This document shows positions 35,401 through 43,931 of a stretch of DNA of 64,000 nt, piece by piece. A model generated the notes under the pieces. The model made no database searches. It was not told the origin of the DNA and saw nothing but the letters and a program-made list of their open reading frames with translations. This DNA is from Tenacibaculum sp. (GTDB taxonomy: Bacteria > Bacteroidota > Bacteroidia > Flavobacteriales > Flavobacteriaceae). Within the stretch, counting starts at the first letter, position 1. The number at the start of each line of letters is the position of its first letter. The DNA lies in NCBI GenBank assembly GCA_022448525.1, contig JAKVCX010000008.1:243426-307425 (forward strand). Direction: 5' to 3'. Position numbers and translations under genes: made by a program.

Positions 35401-38400
35401 TATTCGATCTTGGACTAGATGATGCAGCAGAAGATGGAAAAGTTCCAACAGATAACATAAATAGCTTAGTTTCTTTAGATGTTAGTAGCCGAGATATTTC
35501 AGATTTAACAGGAATCTCCGATTTTACTGCACTACAAGAGTTGAATGTATCAGGTAATGAAATCACTGTTTTAGATTTAACTTCAAATACAAATATTACC
35601 AAACTAAACGCTAGTAGTAATTATTTAGAAAATCTAAATATTAGAAATGGAAATAACACTAACGTTTTGGAGTTTGATTCAACGTCCAACAATAACTTGT
35701 TTTGTGTTTTGGTTGATGATGCAACTTATTCTACTAACAACTGGATAACTATTGATAGTCAAACTGCTTTTACAAATACTTCCTATTGTAATTACACTGC
35801 AGTTCCAAATATTGTTTTTGAAAATTATTTAGAAAGTTTAGGGTACGATGATGCTTCAAGTGATGGTCAAGTTCCAACAGATTTAATAAAGTATATAACA
35901 GAATTAGATGTAAGTGATAAAGGAATTTCTGATTTAACGGGGATTGAAGATTTTACCGCGTTAGAAAAATTAGATGTTTCAAACAATAATTTAACGAGTT
36001 TGGATGTAAACGGCCTAAGTTTAAAGTCTCTTTCAGTTGCTGGAAATTCGGGGTTAACTACATTGGTTTGTAATAATAACCAGTTAAAGGCATTAGATTT
36101 AACTTCAAATGCATCGTTAACAACAGTTCTTGCGAATGATAATAATTTATCTTTTCTAAATTTAAAAAACGGGAATAATGCCGCAATTTCAACTATAAAT
36201 ATTACTAATAATTCCAATCTTACCTGTGTATTAGTTGAAGATGCATCTACTGCAACAACAAGTTGGACGAATAAAGATGTGCAAACACAATATTCTGATA
36301 CCTATTGTACGTTGGCAAACTATAATTTTTCTAGTAATTTAGAAGATACCATAGGTGGATATACTTCAAGTTATGTTTTTGAGCAAGCGGTAACCTCAGG
36401 GACTAATGCAACGTATTTGGCAACTTCTACTGGTATGGGTATACAATCTAATCCAGATGAAGGAGTACAATTACCAGTAGATATAACACCATTTTTGTTC
36501 ACAGATGATTCTGTAGAATTTGAAATGAATTTTATATGTACCGACTTAGGAGCAGAGGATGGAAGAAAAAATTTATTCACACTAAAACGTTATGAAGCTC
36601 TAAATGCTGCTGGATTTACTTTATGGGCGGAAGCTACAAGTGCATCAGAATATACGTTAGGATTGTATTGGAATGACGAGGATTCTTTAGGTGGTGGAGG
36701 AGAAGGTATCAATCTAGGAACGTTTGCAATAGGCGAAGAGGTTCATACAAGATTAATTATAGATAGATCTCAGAGAGAATGGTATTTATATGCTAATAAT
36801 TACTTTAATTACGGAACGTTTAGAGATGTTTATGATTTAGATTTTCTAATCAATCAAATTCAAGATACACCGGTTTATTTAGGTAATTTTTACAATAAAA
36901 TAGGAAATCTAGTTTCAACTGTAGTAATTGATGATTTTAGCATACACATTCCTGCGAAACCTAGCGATGTAGATCTGTTAGAGAGTGCTTTGAAGCAAAT
37001 GACAGATCACATTTTAGGAAATATTACACTTACTTCTGATCAAACTAAAGATTATGAGTTTGATATTCTGTCAAACCTTCGCTACAATTATATGAATGCT
37101 AGAACAGAAGTAGATAATTATTTAACTGCTTTTGAAGATAATTTTGATCCTTTATTTCAAGATAGAACTAAAGTGAATGTGTTTGATTTATCTTCAGAAA
37201 AAGTAATAGCATTTTTCTTACAACAAGATATTATTGATAATGCCTTTACTCCTGATAATATTGATAATGTTATCGGAACAAAATTTGAATTTTCAGAAAT
37301 TTATCCTGGTCCAGTTGCTGATGGAGCTCCCAGAGTGACAGATGGTATAATCCCCATAAACTCCACCTATCAACTGGATCCAGGTTATGAATTAATGGGG
37401 CAAGAAAAAGGTGTTTATCGACCAACGGGATATTATGCAGCTCCAGGTGAATTAGTAACAGTTACAGTCCCATCTTCAATTGTTGGACAAGGATTTGAAG
37501 TTATAGTTGGCGCACCATCTAGAGATTTATACGGAGTTTCAAAAATTAATAGATACCATAGAATTAGTACTGAATTCGAAATAACGTCAGAGTCAACAAA
37601 AGTGGCTAATCCTTTAGGAGGTGTTATTTATATTAAAGTTCCAGCGGAAGTTAATTTTGGTTGGATTGATTTTACATTCAATGGAGCGGTAAAGTCACCT
37701 TATTTTAGAATGGTAACAGGTCAATCAACAAACTTATCTGAGTTTCAAACAGACATGTCTAATGCATATGTTGATTGGGTAGATATGGAATCTGATAGAA
37801 TGATGTTTTTAATTCCTAGAGATTTGGTTGATGTTTCTGATCCAACTGAGATAATGACAACATGGAATTCTATGTGGGATGCTTTTTCAACTGCTGCAGG
37901 AAGACCAGTTGATAAAATTAGACCAGAATATTGGTTAGTTGATTGTGGAGGTATAAATAATGCGGCAGGTTATCCTTCTGATATTGAATTTGAATCTTAC
38001 CAAGGAACAACAAGAGACTTAACTTGGAATCCATTGCGAGTAATGGATGATGATTATATCACGAATTATCCTTCTACAATTTTTCACGAAATGGGTCATA
38101 CCATGTTATTACCAGAACCTCCTGGTGAAGCTGAAGCTATTATTCAGCTATGTGGAGCACCAATGTTAGTTTCTGCGTTAGGTTTTGATATTGATGAGGT
38201 ATTATTAATTCTAGATAATCAAAAGCATGATAGAGATTTAGCTGCGATGTATTGGATGACAGCTTATAATTTTAGGAATAATCAACCTATGAAATGTGAT
38301 CCAACTTTAGATTCTAGTGTTTGTGATGAAATATCATATCAAATACGAGGAGCAATGAAATGGCATGAAATAGCAACAGTTTATGATTATGAAACCCTTG

Positions 38401-39476
38401 GTGAAATTCAGAAAGTATTTTATGATGAATGGGCAAAAAACAATAGTAATGATCCTTCCAATCCTGGTTCCATAAGTAGAGAGGAATTGATTAGAGCTGC
38501 AACAGAAGCTACGGAAATCAATTTAACTCCGTTATTACATTTTTGGGGTTATATTCCTGAAGAAGAATTAAGAGAAGAGTTAGATTCTTTCAGTCCAAGT
38601 ACTGAGTTTTGTGACCGATTAGAATATTACAGGAGCTTAATTCCAGTAACACAGGTGGAATATAAAACTTGGCATGACGCTTTAATAGCGACTACAAATT
38701 CAAATCATTTTGATCGTTTAACGGACATTTATGAGAATTGGGAAACAGAAGATATTTCAGGGCAAATATTAGCGCAAATTGATTATTTAGCTAGTTTGTA
38801 TTGTGATAAAACGGTTGTTAACTCAAAAGTTTATTTACAAGGAGCAGGAATTAATCCGATTTCGGGAGAAGAAATGTTAATGAGAGATGATTTAAGAGTT
38901 GGAGATCATATTCCAAGTATCAGTCCATATTCCGATGCTGTAACGTATAATGAATCAGTTTTTGATGTTACTGGCGAAAATGCAATTGTAGATTGGGTTT
39001 GGGTAGAATTAAGAGATGCTTCTGATGCAAATACAGTTATAGAAGGGAAATCTGCAGTTTTGCAAAGAGACGGCGATATTGTTGAGATTGTAAATGGTAA
39101 AGAAAGATCTTTATTCTTTAATGTTCCTGCTGGTGATTATTACATTGCCGTTAATCATAGAAATCATCTCGGAATTATAACAACAAATCCAGTAACACTA
39201 TCTGTAACTTCTACAAGTTTAGATTTAACGAGTGATACAAGTAATATCAACGGAGGAACAAATGCCGTAACGACTCTTGCAAATGGATTATACGCGTTGA
39301 TTGCAGGGGATTATGATGAAAACGGACAGGTTCAAAATACAGACATTAATACAGTTATATCTTTATTAGGTGGTTCAGGTTACCATAAAGCTGATATAGA
39401 TATGAATGGTCAAATACAAAATTCAGACATTAATAACCTTTTAAACCCTAATTCAGGAAAGGGACAGCAATTTTAA
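32421..39476 (+). CDS. Giant secreted LRR protein with LamG-like and M60-like metallopeptidase domains and dockerin-like tail (2351 aa)
   Basis: An N-terminal hydrophobic signal is followed by seven LRR modules, each beginning with an IPD-NFE-LGYDD segment (to about residue 1295). A LamG/ConA-like domain is at about 1301-1515. An M60 (enhancin/mucinase) type peptidase follows: RPTGYYAAPGELVTVTVP, NPLGGVIYIKVP, and zinc motif H1889-E-M-G-H1893 with nearby Glu (E1899/E1903/E1905). From S2135 comes the same C-terminal domain as the preceding gene, ending in Ca-binding-like DxNGQ repeats (from D2297) and NPNSGKGQQF. M60 enzymes cut glycoproteins such as mucins, so host or algal glycoprotein attack is a reasonable inference. 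The first LRR module is very similar to that of the upstream gene. Confidence 0.85.
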   Translation: MRKTIILMLSSAISLFGLFAFNKLNTKTEVVKSSSTYVSIPDANFEAALFTLGYDDISGDGQVPIASVNTVTTLDVSGNSISDLTGIAAFTALVDLNCENNSLSSLDVSSNTNLQIVNFDNNNVSSLNLGANSNLNSIEGRYNQLTTIDLSQVSNVTFINIRNNLFTSVDVSNNLLLSTLNLRGCSSLTSLDVSNNTELAFLYLQDTALTGLDVTGNTKLEVLIIERVNFSSIDVSTLSLLRQLRIGDNSFTELDVSNNPALERLECENNNLTYLNLKNGNNTNITNGNFIATGNSSLSCIEVDDPTWSTTNWTNIDNTSSFNSYCRYTTISDTNFEAALNTLGYDDIASDGQVPTELIEAVTDLDVNSQSISSLSGIEDFNALENLTCNSNSISSLDLSQNTSLKFLKCNNNSMTSLTLGSLINLEDLLAYSNNLTTLDCTGLTGLDRINVSFNTISSIDLSQSSLLTFIRVDSNNLSFLNVRNGNNSNVTTFDSSTNASLSCVTVDSVTYSDSNWTNKNGITKFSETLYCEYVTIPDANFESRLEALGYDDISGDGQVPNDLITSVTSLDISGQNIANLTGIENFDSLSILNASNNVLTSLDLSSLTTITSVNVNGNQLTQLNIRNGVNTNVVSFDVRNNDGVCVFVDDKDYSATNWTNIDSDGGFTETSYCKYTLIPDSNFEAELEALGYDDISGDGQVPTELIEVVVNLDISSKSISTISGIEDFQSLSILNVSSNTISSIDLSELQNLTAVNASSNSLTYFDIRNDFNTNITAFDLTNNSGLTCVFVDDPSYATSNWTQIDVTASFVSNYLDCGYVEIPDVNFENELISQGYDAVQDGLVLLASVENITHLNINNKGISDLTGIEHFAELVDLSCKDNNLTVLNLRYNTKLIALNCVRNDIVGLNLDYNVNLSALNCAANDLRSLSLRNGVNSSHGQFNAINNDNLTCITVDDAAYSTANWNGIDDHAVFSETNCGYTLIPDLNFEITLFDLGLDDAAEDGKVPTDNINSLVSLDVSSRDISDLTGISDFTALQELNVSGNEITVLDLTSNTNITKLNASSNYLENLNIRNGNNTNVLEFDSTSNNNLFCVLVDDATYSTNNWITIDSQTAFTNTSYCNYTAVPNIVFENYLESLGYDDASSDGQVPTDLIKYITELDVSDKGISDLTGIEDFTALEKLDVSNNNLTSLDVNGLSLKSLSVAGNSGLTTLVCNNNQLKALDLTSNASLTTVLANDNNLSFLNLKNGNNAAISTINITNNSNLTCVLVEDASTATTSWTNKDVQTQYSDTYCTLANYNFSSNLEDTIGGYTSSYVFEQAVTSGTNATYLATSTGMGIQSNPDEGVQLPVDITPFLFTDDSVEFEMNFICTDLGAEDGRKNLFTLKRYEALNAAGFTLWAEATSASEYTLGLYWNDEDSLGGGGEGINLGTFAIGEEVHTRLIIDRSQREWYLYANNYFNYGTFRDVYDLDFLINQIQDTPVYLGNFYNKIGNLVSTVVIDDFSIHIPAKPSDVDLLESALKQMTDHILGNITLTSDQTKDYEFDILSNLRYNYMNARTEVDNYLTAFEDNFDPLFQDRTKVNVFDLSSEKVIAFFLQQDIIDNAFTPDNIDNVIGTKFEFSEIYPGPVADGAPRVTDGIIPINSTYQLDPGYELMGQEKGVYRPTGYYAAPGELVTVTVPSSIVGQGFEVIVGAPSRDLYGVSKINRYHRISTEFEITSESTKVANPLGGVIYIKVPAEVNFGWIDFTFNGAVKSPYFRMVTGQSTNLSEFQTDMSNAYVDWVDMESDRMMFLIPRDLVDVSDPTEIMTTWNSMWDAFSTAAGRPVDKIRPEYWLVDCGGINNAAGYPSDIEFESYQGTTRDLTWNPLRVMDDDYITNYPSTIFHEMGHTMLLPEPPGEAEAIIQLCGAPMLVSALGFDIDEVLLILDNQKHDRDLAAMYWMTAYNFRNNQPMKCDPTLDSSVCDEISYQIRGAMKWHEIATVYDYETLGEIQKVFYDEWAKNNSNDPSNPGSISREELIRAATEATEINLTPLLHFWGYIPEEELREELDSFSPSTEFCDRLEYYRSLIPVTQVEYKTWHDALIATTNSNHFDRLTDIYENWETEDISGQILAQIDYLASLYCDKTVVNSKVYLQGAGINPISGEEMLMRDDLRVGDHIPSISPYSDAVTYNESVFDVTGENAIVDWVWVELRDASDANTVIEGKSAVLQRDGDIVEIVNGKERSLFFNVPAGDYYIAVNHRNHLGIITTNPVTLSVTSTSLDLTSDTSNINGGTNAVTTLANGLYALIAGDYDENGQVQNTDINTVISLLGGSGYHKADIDMNGQIQNSDINNLLNPNSGKGQQF

Positions 39477-39517
39477 GTAAAGAGTTCATAGTATAGGTTA
39501 ATTAGTATTTTTGCTCG

Positions 39518-39574
39518 CATACACTAAAAATATTGTGCTTAAAAAGTATAGTATTCTTTAGTGTATGTTTTTTT
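39518..39574 (+). terminator. Terminator of the LRR-M60 gene
   Basis: CATACACTAAA (39518-39528) pairs perfectly with TTTAGTGTATG (39557-39567) across a 28-base loop, followed by a run of T. Confidence 0.8.
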
Positions 39575-39611
39575 ATAGGAAGTTTTTGCAATACAGGATA
39601 GGGATGAAAAT

Positions 39612-39640
39612 AAAAAAAGCCCTGAATAATCAGGGCTTTT
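39612..39640 (-). terminator. Terminator of the tRNA-Phe gene
   Basis: GCCCTGA (39619-39625) and TCAGGGC (39630-39636) form a stem with flanking A/T pairs. The minus-strand transcript reads into T residues (complement of 39612-39618). Confidence 0.85.
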
Positions 39641-39644
39641 GAAG

Positions 39645-39717
39645 TGGTACCTCCAGGAATCGAACCAGGGACACAAGGATTTTCAGTCCTTTGCTCTACC
39701 AACTGAGCTAAGGTACC
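39645..39717 (-). tRNA. tRNA-Phe (anticodon GAA)
   Basis: The cloverleaf is readable on the minus strand. The acceptor GGTACCT pairs with AGGTACC. The D arm is GCTCAGTTGGTAGAGC. The anticodon stem AAGGA/TCCTT holds loop CTGAAAA with anticodon GAA. The T arm has TTCGATT in its loop. The discriminator base is A and CCA is not encoded. The T stem CCTGG/CCTGG has a central U-U mismatch, which is odd but leaves four good pairs. Confidence 0.96.
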
Positions 39718-39733
39718 AGCTTGTTAGCGGATG

Positions 39734-39766
39734 CAAATATATAACAGTTTTTTGAATTGAACCAAA
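39734..39766 (-). promoter_or_regulatory. Promoter of tRNA-Phe
   Basis: On the minus strand, TTTG (39766-39763), a 21-base spacer and TATATTTG (39741-39734) match the Bacteroidetes promoter consensus in both elements. The start lies about 10 bases before the tRNA. Confidence 0.75.
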
Positions 39767-39788
39767 TAAAAATGTAAAAAATCTATTA

Positions 39789-39796
39789 TAAATTTG
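39789..39796 (+). promoter_or_regulatory. -7 promoter element before coaX
   Basis: TAAATTTG (39789-39796) fits TAnnTTTG and lies 22 bases before the coaX ATG. No TTTG was found at the right -33 distance. Confidence 0.45.
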
Positions 39797-39817
39797 CTTC
39801 CCTCATAAATCGAACAA

Positions 39818-40546
39818 ATGAATTTAATAATTGATGTTGGAAATACTCGAGTGAAAGCTGCTGTTTATGAAAAAGATAGCTTAAAAGAGTTAGTCGTTTT
39901 TCAGAAAACAGAAATAATTTCAGAACTGAAAAAAATTTTAAAAAAAAATAAAATTTCTTCCTCAATCGTGTCTGCGGTGGCTACTTTATCGGGTGAAAAT
40001 CTAAAAAAGTTACATGAATTTCTCAATTTGATGGAACTTAATCATGAAACAAAAGTGCCTTTTAGTAATAAATATAAAACTCCTACTACTTTAGGAGTTG
40101 ATAGAATTGCTTTGGCAGCATACGCCGCTTCAGAGTACCCAAACAAAAATGTTTTAGTAATTGACGCAGGTACTTGTATTACTTTTGACTTCGTTAATAA
40201 AGGAACATATTTAGGAGGAGCTATTTCGCCTGGATTAAAAATGCGATATAAATCATTAAATAATTATACATCAAAATTACCGTTATTAGAAACAAAAGAA
40301 CCGGAAGATTTTATTGGAGACAATACGAATAACTGCATTCATTCAGGTGTTGTAAACGGAATTGTAAATGAAATTGATGGGGTAATAAACCAGTACAAAA
40401 CTAAATATCAAGATTTAACAGTTGTTTTAACAGGAGGAGATACGAATTTTTTGGCTAAACAATTAAAAAATCACATATTTGCCAATCCAAATTTGGTTTT
40501 GGAAGGTTTACATAAAATTTTGATTTATAACAGAGCGGATGATTAA
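39818..40546 (+). CDS. coaX: Type III pantothenate kinase (242 aa)
   Basis: First step of coenzyme A synthesis, of the ASKHA fold. IIDVGNTRVK (4-13) binds phosphate, TLGVDRIALAAYA binds pantothenate, and VIDAGTCITFD carries the metal/phosphate Asp. The C-terminal VVLTGGD is also typical. The length is normal. It overlaps the next gene by 8 bases and leads an envelope gene run. Confidence 0.95.
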   Translation: MNLIIDVGNTRVKAAVYEKDSLKELVVFQKTEIISELKKILKKNKISSSIVSAVATLSGENLKKLHEFLNLMELNHETKVPFSNKYKTPTTLGVDRIALAAYAASEYPNKNVLVIDAGTCITFDFVNKGTYLGGAISPGLKMRYKSLNNYTSKLPLLETKEPEDFIGDNTNNCIHSGVVNGIVNEIDGVINQYKTKYQDLTVVLTGGDTNFLAKQLKNHIFANPNLVLEGLHKILIYNRADD

Positions 40547-41831
40547 GAGATTTCTAGTTGTAGTTTTAGTAACGATATCAGCATCTTTAGGTGCACAAAG
40601 GAATAGTTCTTCACCTTATTCTTTTTTTGGTATCGGAGAGGATGTAAGTAGAACTACAGTTGAACAAGCTTCGATGGGAGGTATAGGTGTAGCACTGAAA
40701 GATATTAGTCACTTAAATTTCATAAACCCTGCAGCAAATGCTGACTTAAGAGTAGCAACTTATGCTATAGGAGGAGAGTTATCACTATTAAATATTAAAA
40801 GTAGCACATCTGAAGATTCAGGTAATACTACAAGTTTGAGATATGTAGCTCTTGGATTCCCTATTGGAAAAAATGCTGGTTTTTCTGCAGGATTGCAACC
40901 AGTTTCTAACGTTGGTTATGCTATTTTAAATAGTGTTAACGATACGAATGGCGATTTTCTAGAAGCAACAAGATTCAATGGTAATGGTGGAACTTCAAGA
41001 TTATTCGGATCTTTTGGGATAAATGTTTTTAAAGATTTAGCATTAGGTTTTGAAGCAGGATTCGTTTTTGGAACAATTGATAATGAAATTTCTAATCAAA
41101 GAGCAAATGTTAGTTTGTTAACGAGATACGAAAAGCAAACAAGAGTTAGAGGAGGGCAATTCAAGTTAGGAGCGCAGTATAAAAGAAAACTTAAAAATGA
41201 ATTAGAGTTAAATGTAGGTTTAGCGGTTCAGTTAGAAAATAGTTTAACCGTTACTGGTTCTGAAAGAGTGTATACTTATAACTTTTCTTCAATTACTGGT
41301 TTAGAACAGCCGAGAGATACTTTGTATGATAGAGGAGTTTCTGGAGAACTTGTAAATCCTGTGAAAACAATTATGGGAGTTGGTTTAGGAAAAGCTAATA
41401 AATGGTATGCTGGAGTAGATTATGAGTTCCAAGATGCTTTTCAAAATGAAGGAAATATTGTACAAGGATCAACTTACAGATTTGAATCTTCAAATAGACT
41501 GTCTTTAGGAGGATATTATATACCTAAAATAAATTCTATCAGAAGTTATTGGGATAGAGTTACTTATCGTGCTGGTTTACGTTTTCAAAAGACTGGATTA
41601 TTAGTTGATGGGACAAATTCTGGAACAAATTTTACTTCAATTGATGATTTTGGCATAAATCTTGGTTTCGGTTTACCAATGCCAAGACAAATATCAAGTT
41701 TAAATCTTGGTTTTGAGTATGGTCAAAAAGGAACCATCGACAATAATTTAATAAAAGAGAATTACTTTAATATAAGATTAAGCTTATCTTTGAACAGCAA
41801 TCAGTGGTTCAAAAAGAGGCAAATAGACTAA
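40539..41831 (+). CDS. Outer-membrane beta-barrel protein of unknown function (430 aa)
   Basis: A signal peptide (about 1-19, ending SLGAQ) is followed by a protein with many alternating hydrophobic strands. SPYSFFGIGED near residue 27 and the repeated glycine/aromatic strand pattern resemble FadL/PorV-like barrels of Bacteroidetes. It probably sits in the outer membrane. The gene order coaX, this gene, TPR gene, lptC is, to my knowledge, usual in Flavobacteriaceae. The exact role is unknown. Confidence 0.8.
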   Translation: MIKRFLVVVLVTISASLGAQRNSSSPYSFFGIGEDVSRTTVEQASMGGIGVALKDISHLNFINPAANADLRVATYAIGGELSLLNIKSSTSEDSGNTTSLRYVALGFPIGKNAGFSAGLQPVSNVGYAILNSVNDTNGDFLEATRFNGNGGTSRLFGSFGINVFKDLALGFEAGFVFGTIDNEISNQRANVSLLTRYEKQTRVRGGQFKLGAQYKRKLKNELELNVGLAVQLENSLTVTGSERVYTYNFSSITGLEQPRDTLYDRGVSGELVNPVKTIMGVGLGKANKWYAGVDYEFQDAFQNEGNIVQGSTYRFESSNRLSLGGYYIPKINSIRSYWDRVTYRAGLRFQKTGLLVDGTNSGTNFTSIDDFGINLGFGLPMPRQISSLNLGFEYGQKGTIDNNLIKENYFNIRLSLSLNSNQWFKKRQID

Positions 41832-41845
41832 TAAAAACTGAAATA

Positions 41846-43165
41846 ATGAAAACAATTACAAAGCATTTACTTACAGGTTTATTTTTGTTTGTAGCAGTAG
41901 GATTGAATGCTCAGGCAAGTCAAGAATGTAACATAAAGTATAATTTATTTAAAGGAGATGTTACAACTAAAAAATATGAGCAATCAAAAGAAAATTTGAA
42001 TTACTTATTAGAGAATTGTCCTAAATTATCAGTTAATATTTACAAGTACGGTGCAAAGGCGGCGGATAAGACTAAAGATGCTGATTTATATAAAAAAGTA
42101 TATGAAGCACGTTTAGTGAATTTCCCAAGTAAAGGAGCTGCTAAAGCACATAGTGATTATGCTACTTTTTTAAGTAAGAATAAATTAGCTTCTGAAGATG
42201 AAATCTTCAATATTTTAGAGAAAGCCTATAAAGCTTCTCCAAAAGATATGGGAGTTAAAAACATATTTAAATATTTCAAAGGAATTGTTGGAAAGTACAA
42301 AGATTCTAATCCACAAAAGGTATTTGATACTTATGATGATGTAATGGAATCTGTAGGAGAGAAATTAGATGATTACAATGTTAAGATTAGTAAGTTGTTA
42401 GTAAAAGATTCATTAGGAACAATTGATTCTAAAGAAAAGAAAAGGTTAAAAATTTACTCAATCAACTCTAAAGCTTTAGGTTTAGTAGAAGGTGGATTGG
42501 ATGCTGATATTTCTGCAATTGCTACTTGTGAAAGATTAATTCCAATTTACAGCAGAGATTACGAAGCTAATAAAACAAATGGTGTTTGGTTAAAAAGAGC
42601 CGTATCAAGAATGTATAATAAAGAGTGTCAAGGTGATCCTTTATTTGAAAAGTTAGCTAAATCTTATGCAGATGTAACTCAGTCTGCTGATGCATTTAAC
42701 TTTGTTGCTAGTGTATTAGATAACAATGGAGACGCTAAAGGAGCTGCAGCAATGAGAAAAAAGGCTTTCGATTTAGAAACAGATCCACTTAAAAAAGCAA
42801 GACTTAAGTTAAGAGCTGCTCAAGGAACAAGAAGTAAGTCAAGAGCAAGAGCTTTAGCTTATGAGGCTTTAAAGTATAATCCAAATATGGGGAAAGCATA
42901 TTTATTTATTGCTAGTTTATATGCAAAAAGTGCTAACTCATGTGGAAATAATGAATTTGAAAAAAGAATGGTGTATGTTGCAGCTTTAAACAAGGCGCAA
43001 AGAGCACAAAGAGTTGATCCAGGTAGTGGAGCTGGAAGATATATCAAGAGTTACAAGAGCAATATGCCTTCAAAGAAGTTAATCTTTACAACTGGTGTTG
43101 CTGCAGGAAGTACTCATAAGATTGGATGTTGGATTGGTGAAACTGTTCGTGTTCCAAAATATTAA
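41846..43165 (+). CDS. Secreted tetratricopeptide-like helical repeat protein (439 aa)
   Basis: A signal peptide (MKTITKHLLTGLFLFVAVGLNAQ) is followed by alpha-helical pairs typical of TPR/SEL1-like solenoids (YEQSKENLNYLLENCPK, DEIFNILEKAYKASPKD, ALAYEALKYNPNMGKAYLFIASLYAKS). It is likely periplasmic, as an assembly or binding scaffold. I chose ATG 41846, after the stop of the upstream gene, because it gives a clean signal peptide; a reading-frame start at 41804 lies inside that gene. It overlaps lptC by one base. Confidence 0.83.
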   Translation: MKTITKHLLTGLFLFVAVGLNAQASQECNIKYNLFKGDVTTKKYEQSKENLNYLLENCPKLSVNIYKYGAKAADKTKDADLYKKVYEARLVNFPSKGAAKAHSDYATFLSKNKLASEDEIFNILEKAYKASPKDMGVKNIFKYFKGIVGKYKDSNPQKVFDTYDDVMESVGEKLDDYNVKISKLLVKDSLGTIDSKEKKRLKIYSINSKALGLVEGGLDADISAIATCERLIPIYSRDYEANKTNGVWLKRAVSRMYNKECQGDPLFEKLAKSYADVTQSADAFNFVASVLDNNGDAKGAAAMRKKAFDLETDPLKKARLKLRAAQGTRSKSRARALAYEALKYNPNMGKAYLFIASLYAKSANSCGNNEFEKRMVYVAALNKAQRAQRVDPGSGAGRYIKSYKSNMPSKKLIFTTGVAAGSTHKIGCWIGETVRVPKY

Positions 43166-43737
43166 TGAGAATATCTATTAAACATATTTTAAAGAACATT
43201 GCTTTCATTTATTTGATAGCAATGTTTTTTTCTTGTACCAATGACGTAAAAAAGGTGCGAGATTTTCTGAAAGATAAAAATTTACCGATAGGTGTTGCGA
43301 AGAATGCATATCATGTTTACAAAGATTCTGGTGAAGTAACTTCAAAATTAATTACACCGCTGTTGAGAGATTTTTCTAACCGAAATGAACACCCGTATAA
43401 TGAGTTTCCTAAGGGCATTAAAATCATTACTTATGAGAATGAAGGAAATGACTCAACAACAATTACAGGGAATTATGCTTTATCTTACGCAAAAACTCAG
43501 GTTTCCGAAATAAAAGGAAATGTTGTAGTTTTCAATCATACCGATAGTATTAAGTTGGAAACAAATCAACTTTTTTGGGATCAGCGTGAAAAGTATTTCT
43601 TTACAGAAGATGGATTTAGATTAACAACACCCAGTAGTGTCATTGATGGATTTGGTTTTGAATCAAAACAAGATTTGTCAAAGTGGATTTTAAAGGATAT
43701 TACAGGGGAAGTAGAAACAAAACAAGGAGATTTATAA
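43165..43737 (+). CDS. lptC: LPS-transport protein LptC, lipoprotein form (190 aa)
   Basis: LptC passes lipopolysaccharide from the inner-membrane LptBFG transporter to LptA. A lipobox ending at C24 (AMFFSC) predicts lipoprotein anchoring. The body shows the OstA/LptC jelly-roll features: SYAKTQVSEIKGNVVVFN, then LETNQLFWDQREKYFFTEDG and DGFGFESKQDL. Its start overlaps the upstream stop and its stop overlaps the next start. Confidence 0.9.
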   Translation: MRISIKHILKNIAFIYLIAMFFSCTNDVKKVRDFLKDKNLPIGVAKNAYHVYKDSGEVTSKLITPLLRDFSNRNEHPYNEFPKGIKIITYENEGNDSTTITGNYALSYAKTQVSEIKGNVVVFNHTDSIKLETNQLFWDQREKYFFTEDGFRLTTPSSVIDGFGFESKQDLSKWILKDITGEVETKQGDL

Positions 43738-43931
43738 TGAATAAAATTTGGAAATATACACAGTACGGATATATTGCTGTTGCAGTAGTACTTTTAATTG
43801 ACGCTGTAACAAGGTGGAGTTCGGATAGAAATCAAGCTTATTTAAGTATTGCTTTTGCTGTATTTATGTTGTTAATATTTCTTTTTAAGCGTAACTTTAG
43901 AAAAAAAATAGAGCGCCGAAATAATCAATAA
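43737..43931 (+). CDS. Small membrane protein (64 aa)
   Basis: It has two hydrophobic segments (YIAVAVVLLIDAV and AYLSIAFAVFMLLIFLF) and a basic end. The ATG at 43737 overlaps the lptC stop (TAATG), and the stop overlaps the next ATG in the same way, so it is clearly translated in this run. An upstream in-frame ATG at 43683 lies inside lptC and is unlikely. Function unknown. Confidence 0.82.
   Translation: MNKIWKYTQYGYIAVAVVLLIDAVTRWSSDRNQAYLSIAFAVFMLLIFLFKRNFRKKIERRNNQ

Noticed and set aside
31310..36217. Several 66-166-codon frames opposite the LRR genes
   Set aside because: The repetitive low-complexity LRR codons create long open frames on the other strand; they repeat with each module and have no independent features.
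29560..36300. LRR region as a DNA tandem repeat array or CRISPR
   Set aside because: The periodicity is at protein level with diverged codons; units are not identical and no spacers exist.
43683..43736. Upstream start for the small membrane protein after lptC
   Set aside because: It lies inside lptC; the TAATG overlap at 43737 is the pattern used by the neighbouring genes.
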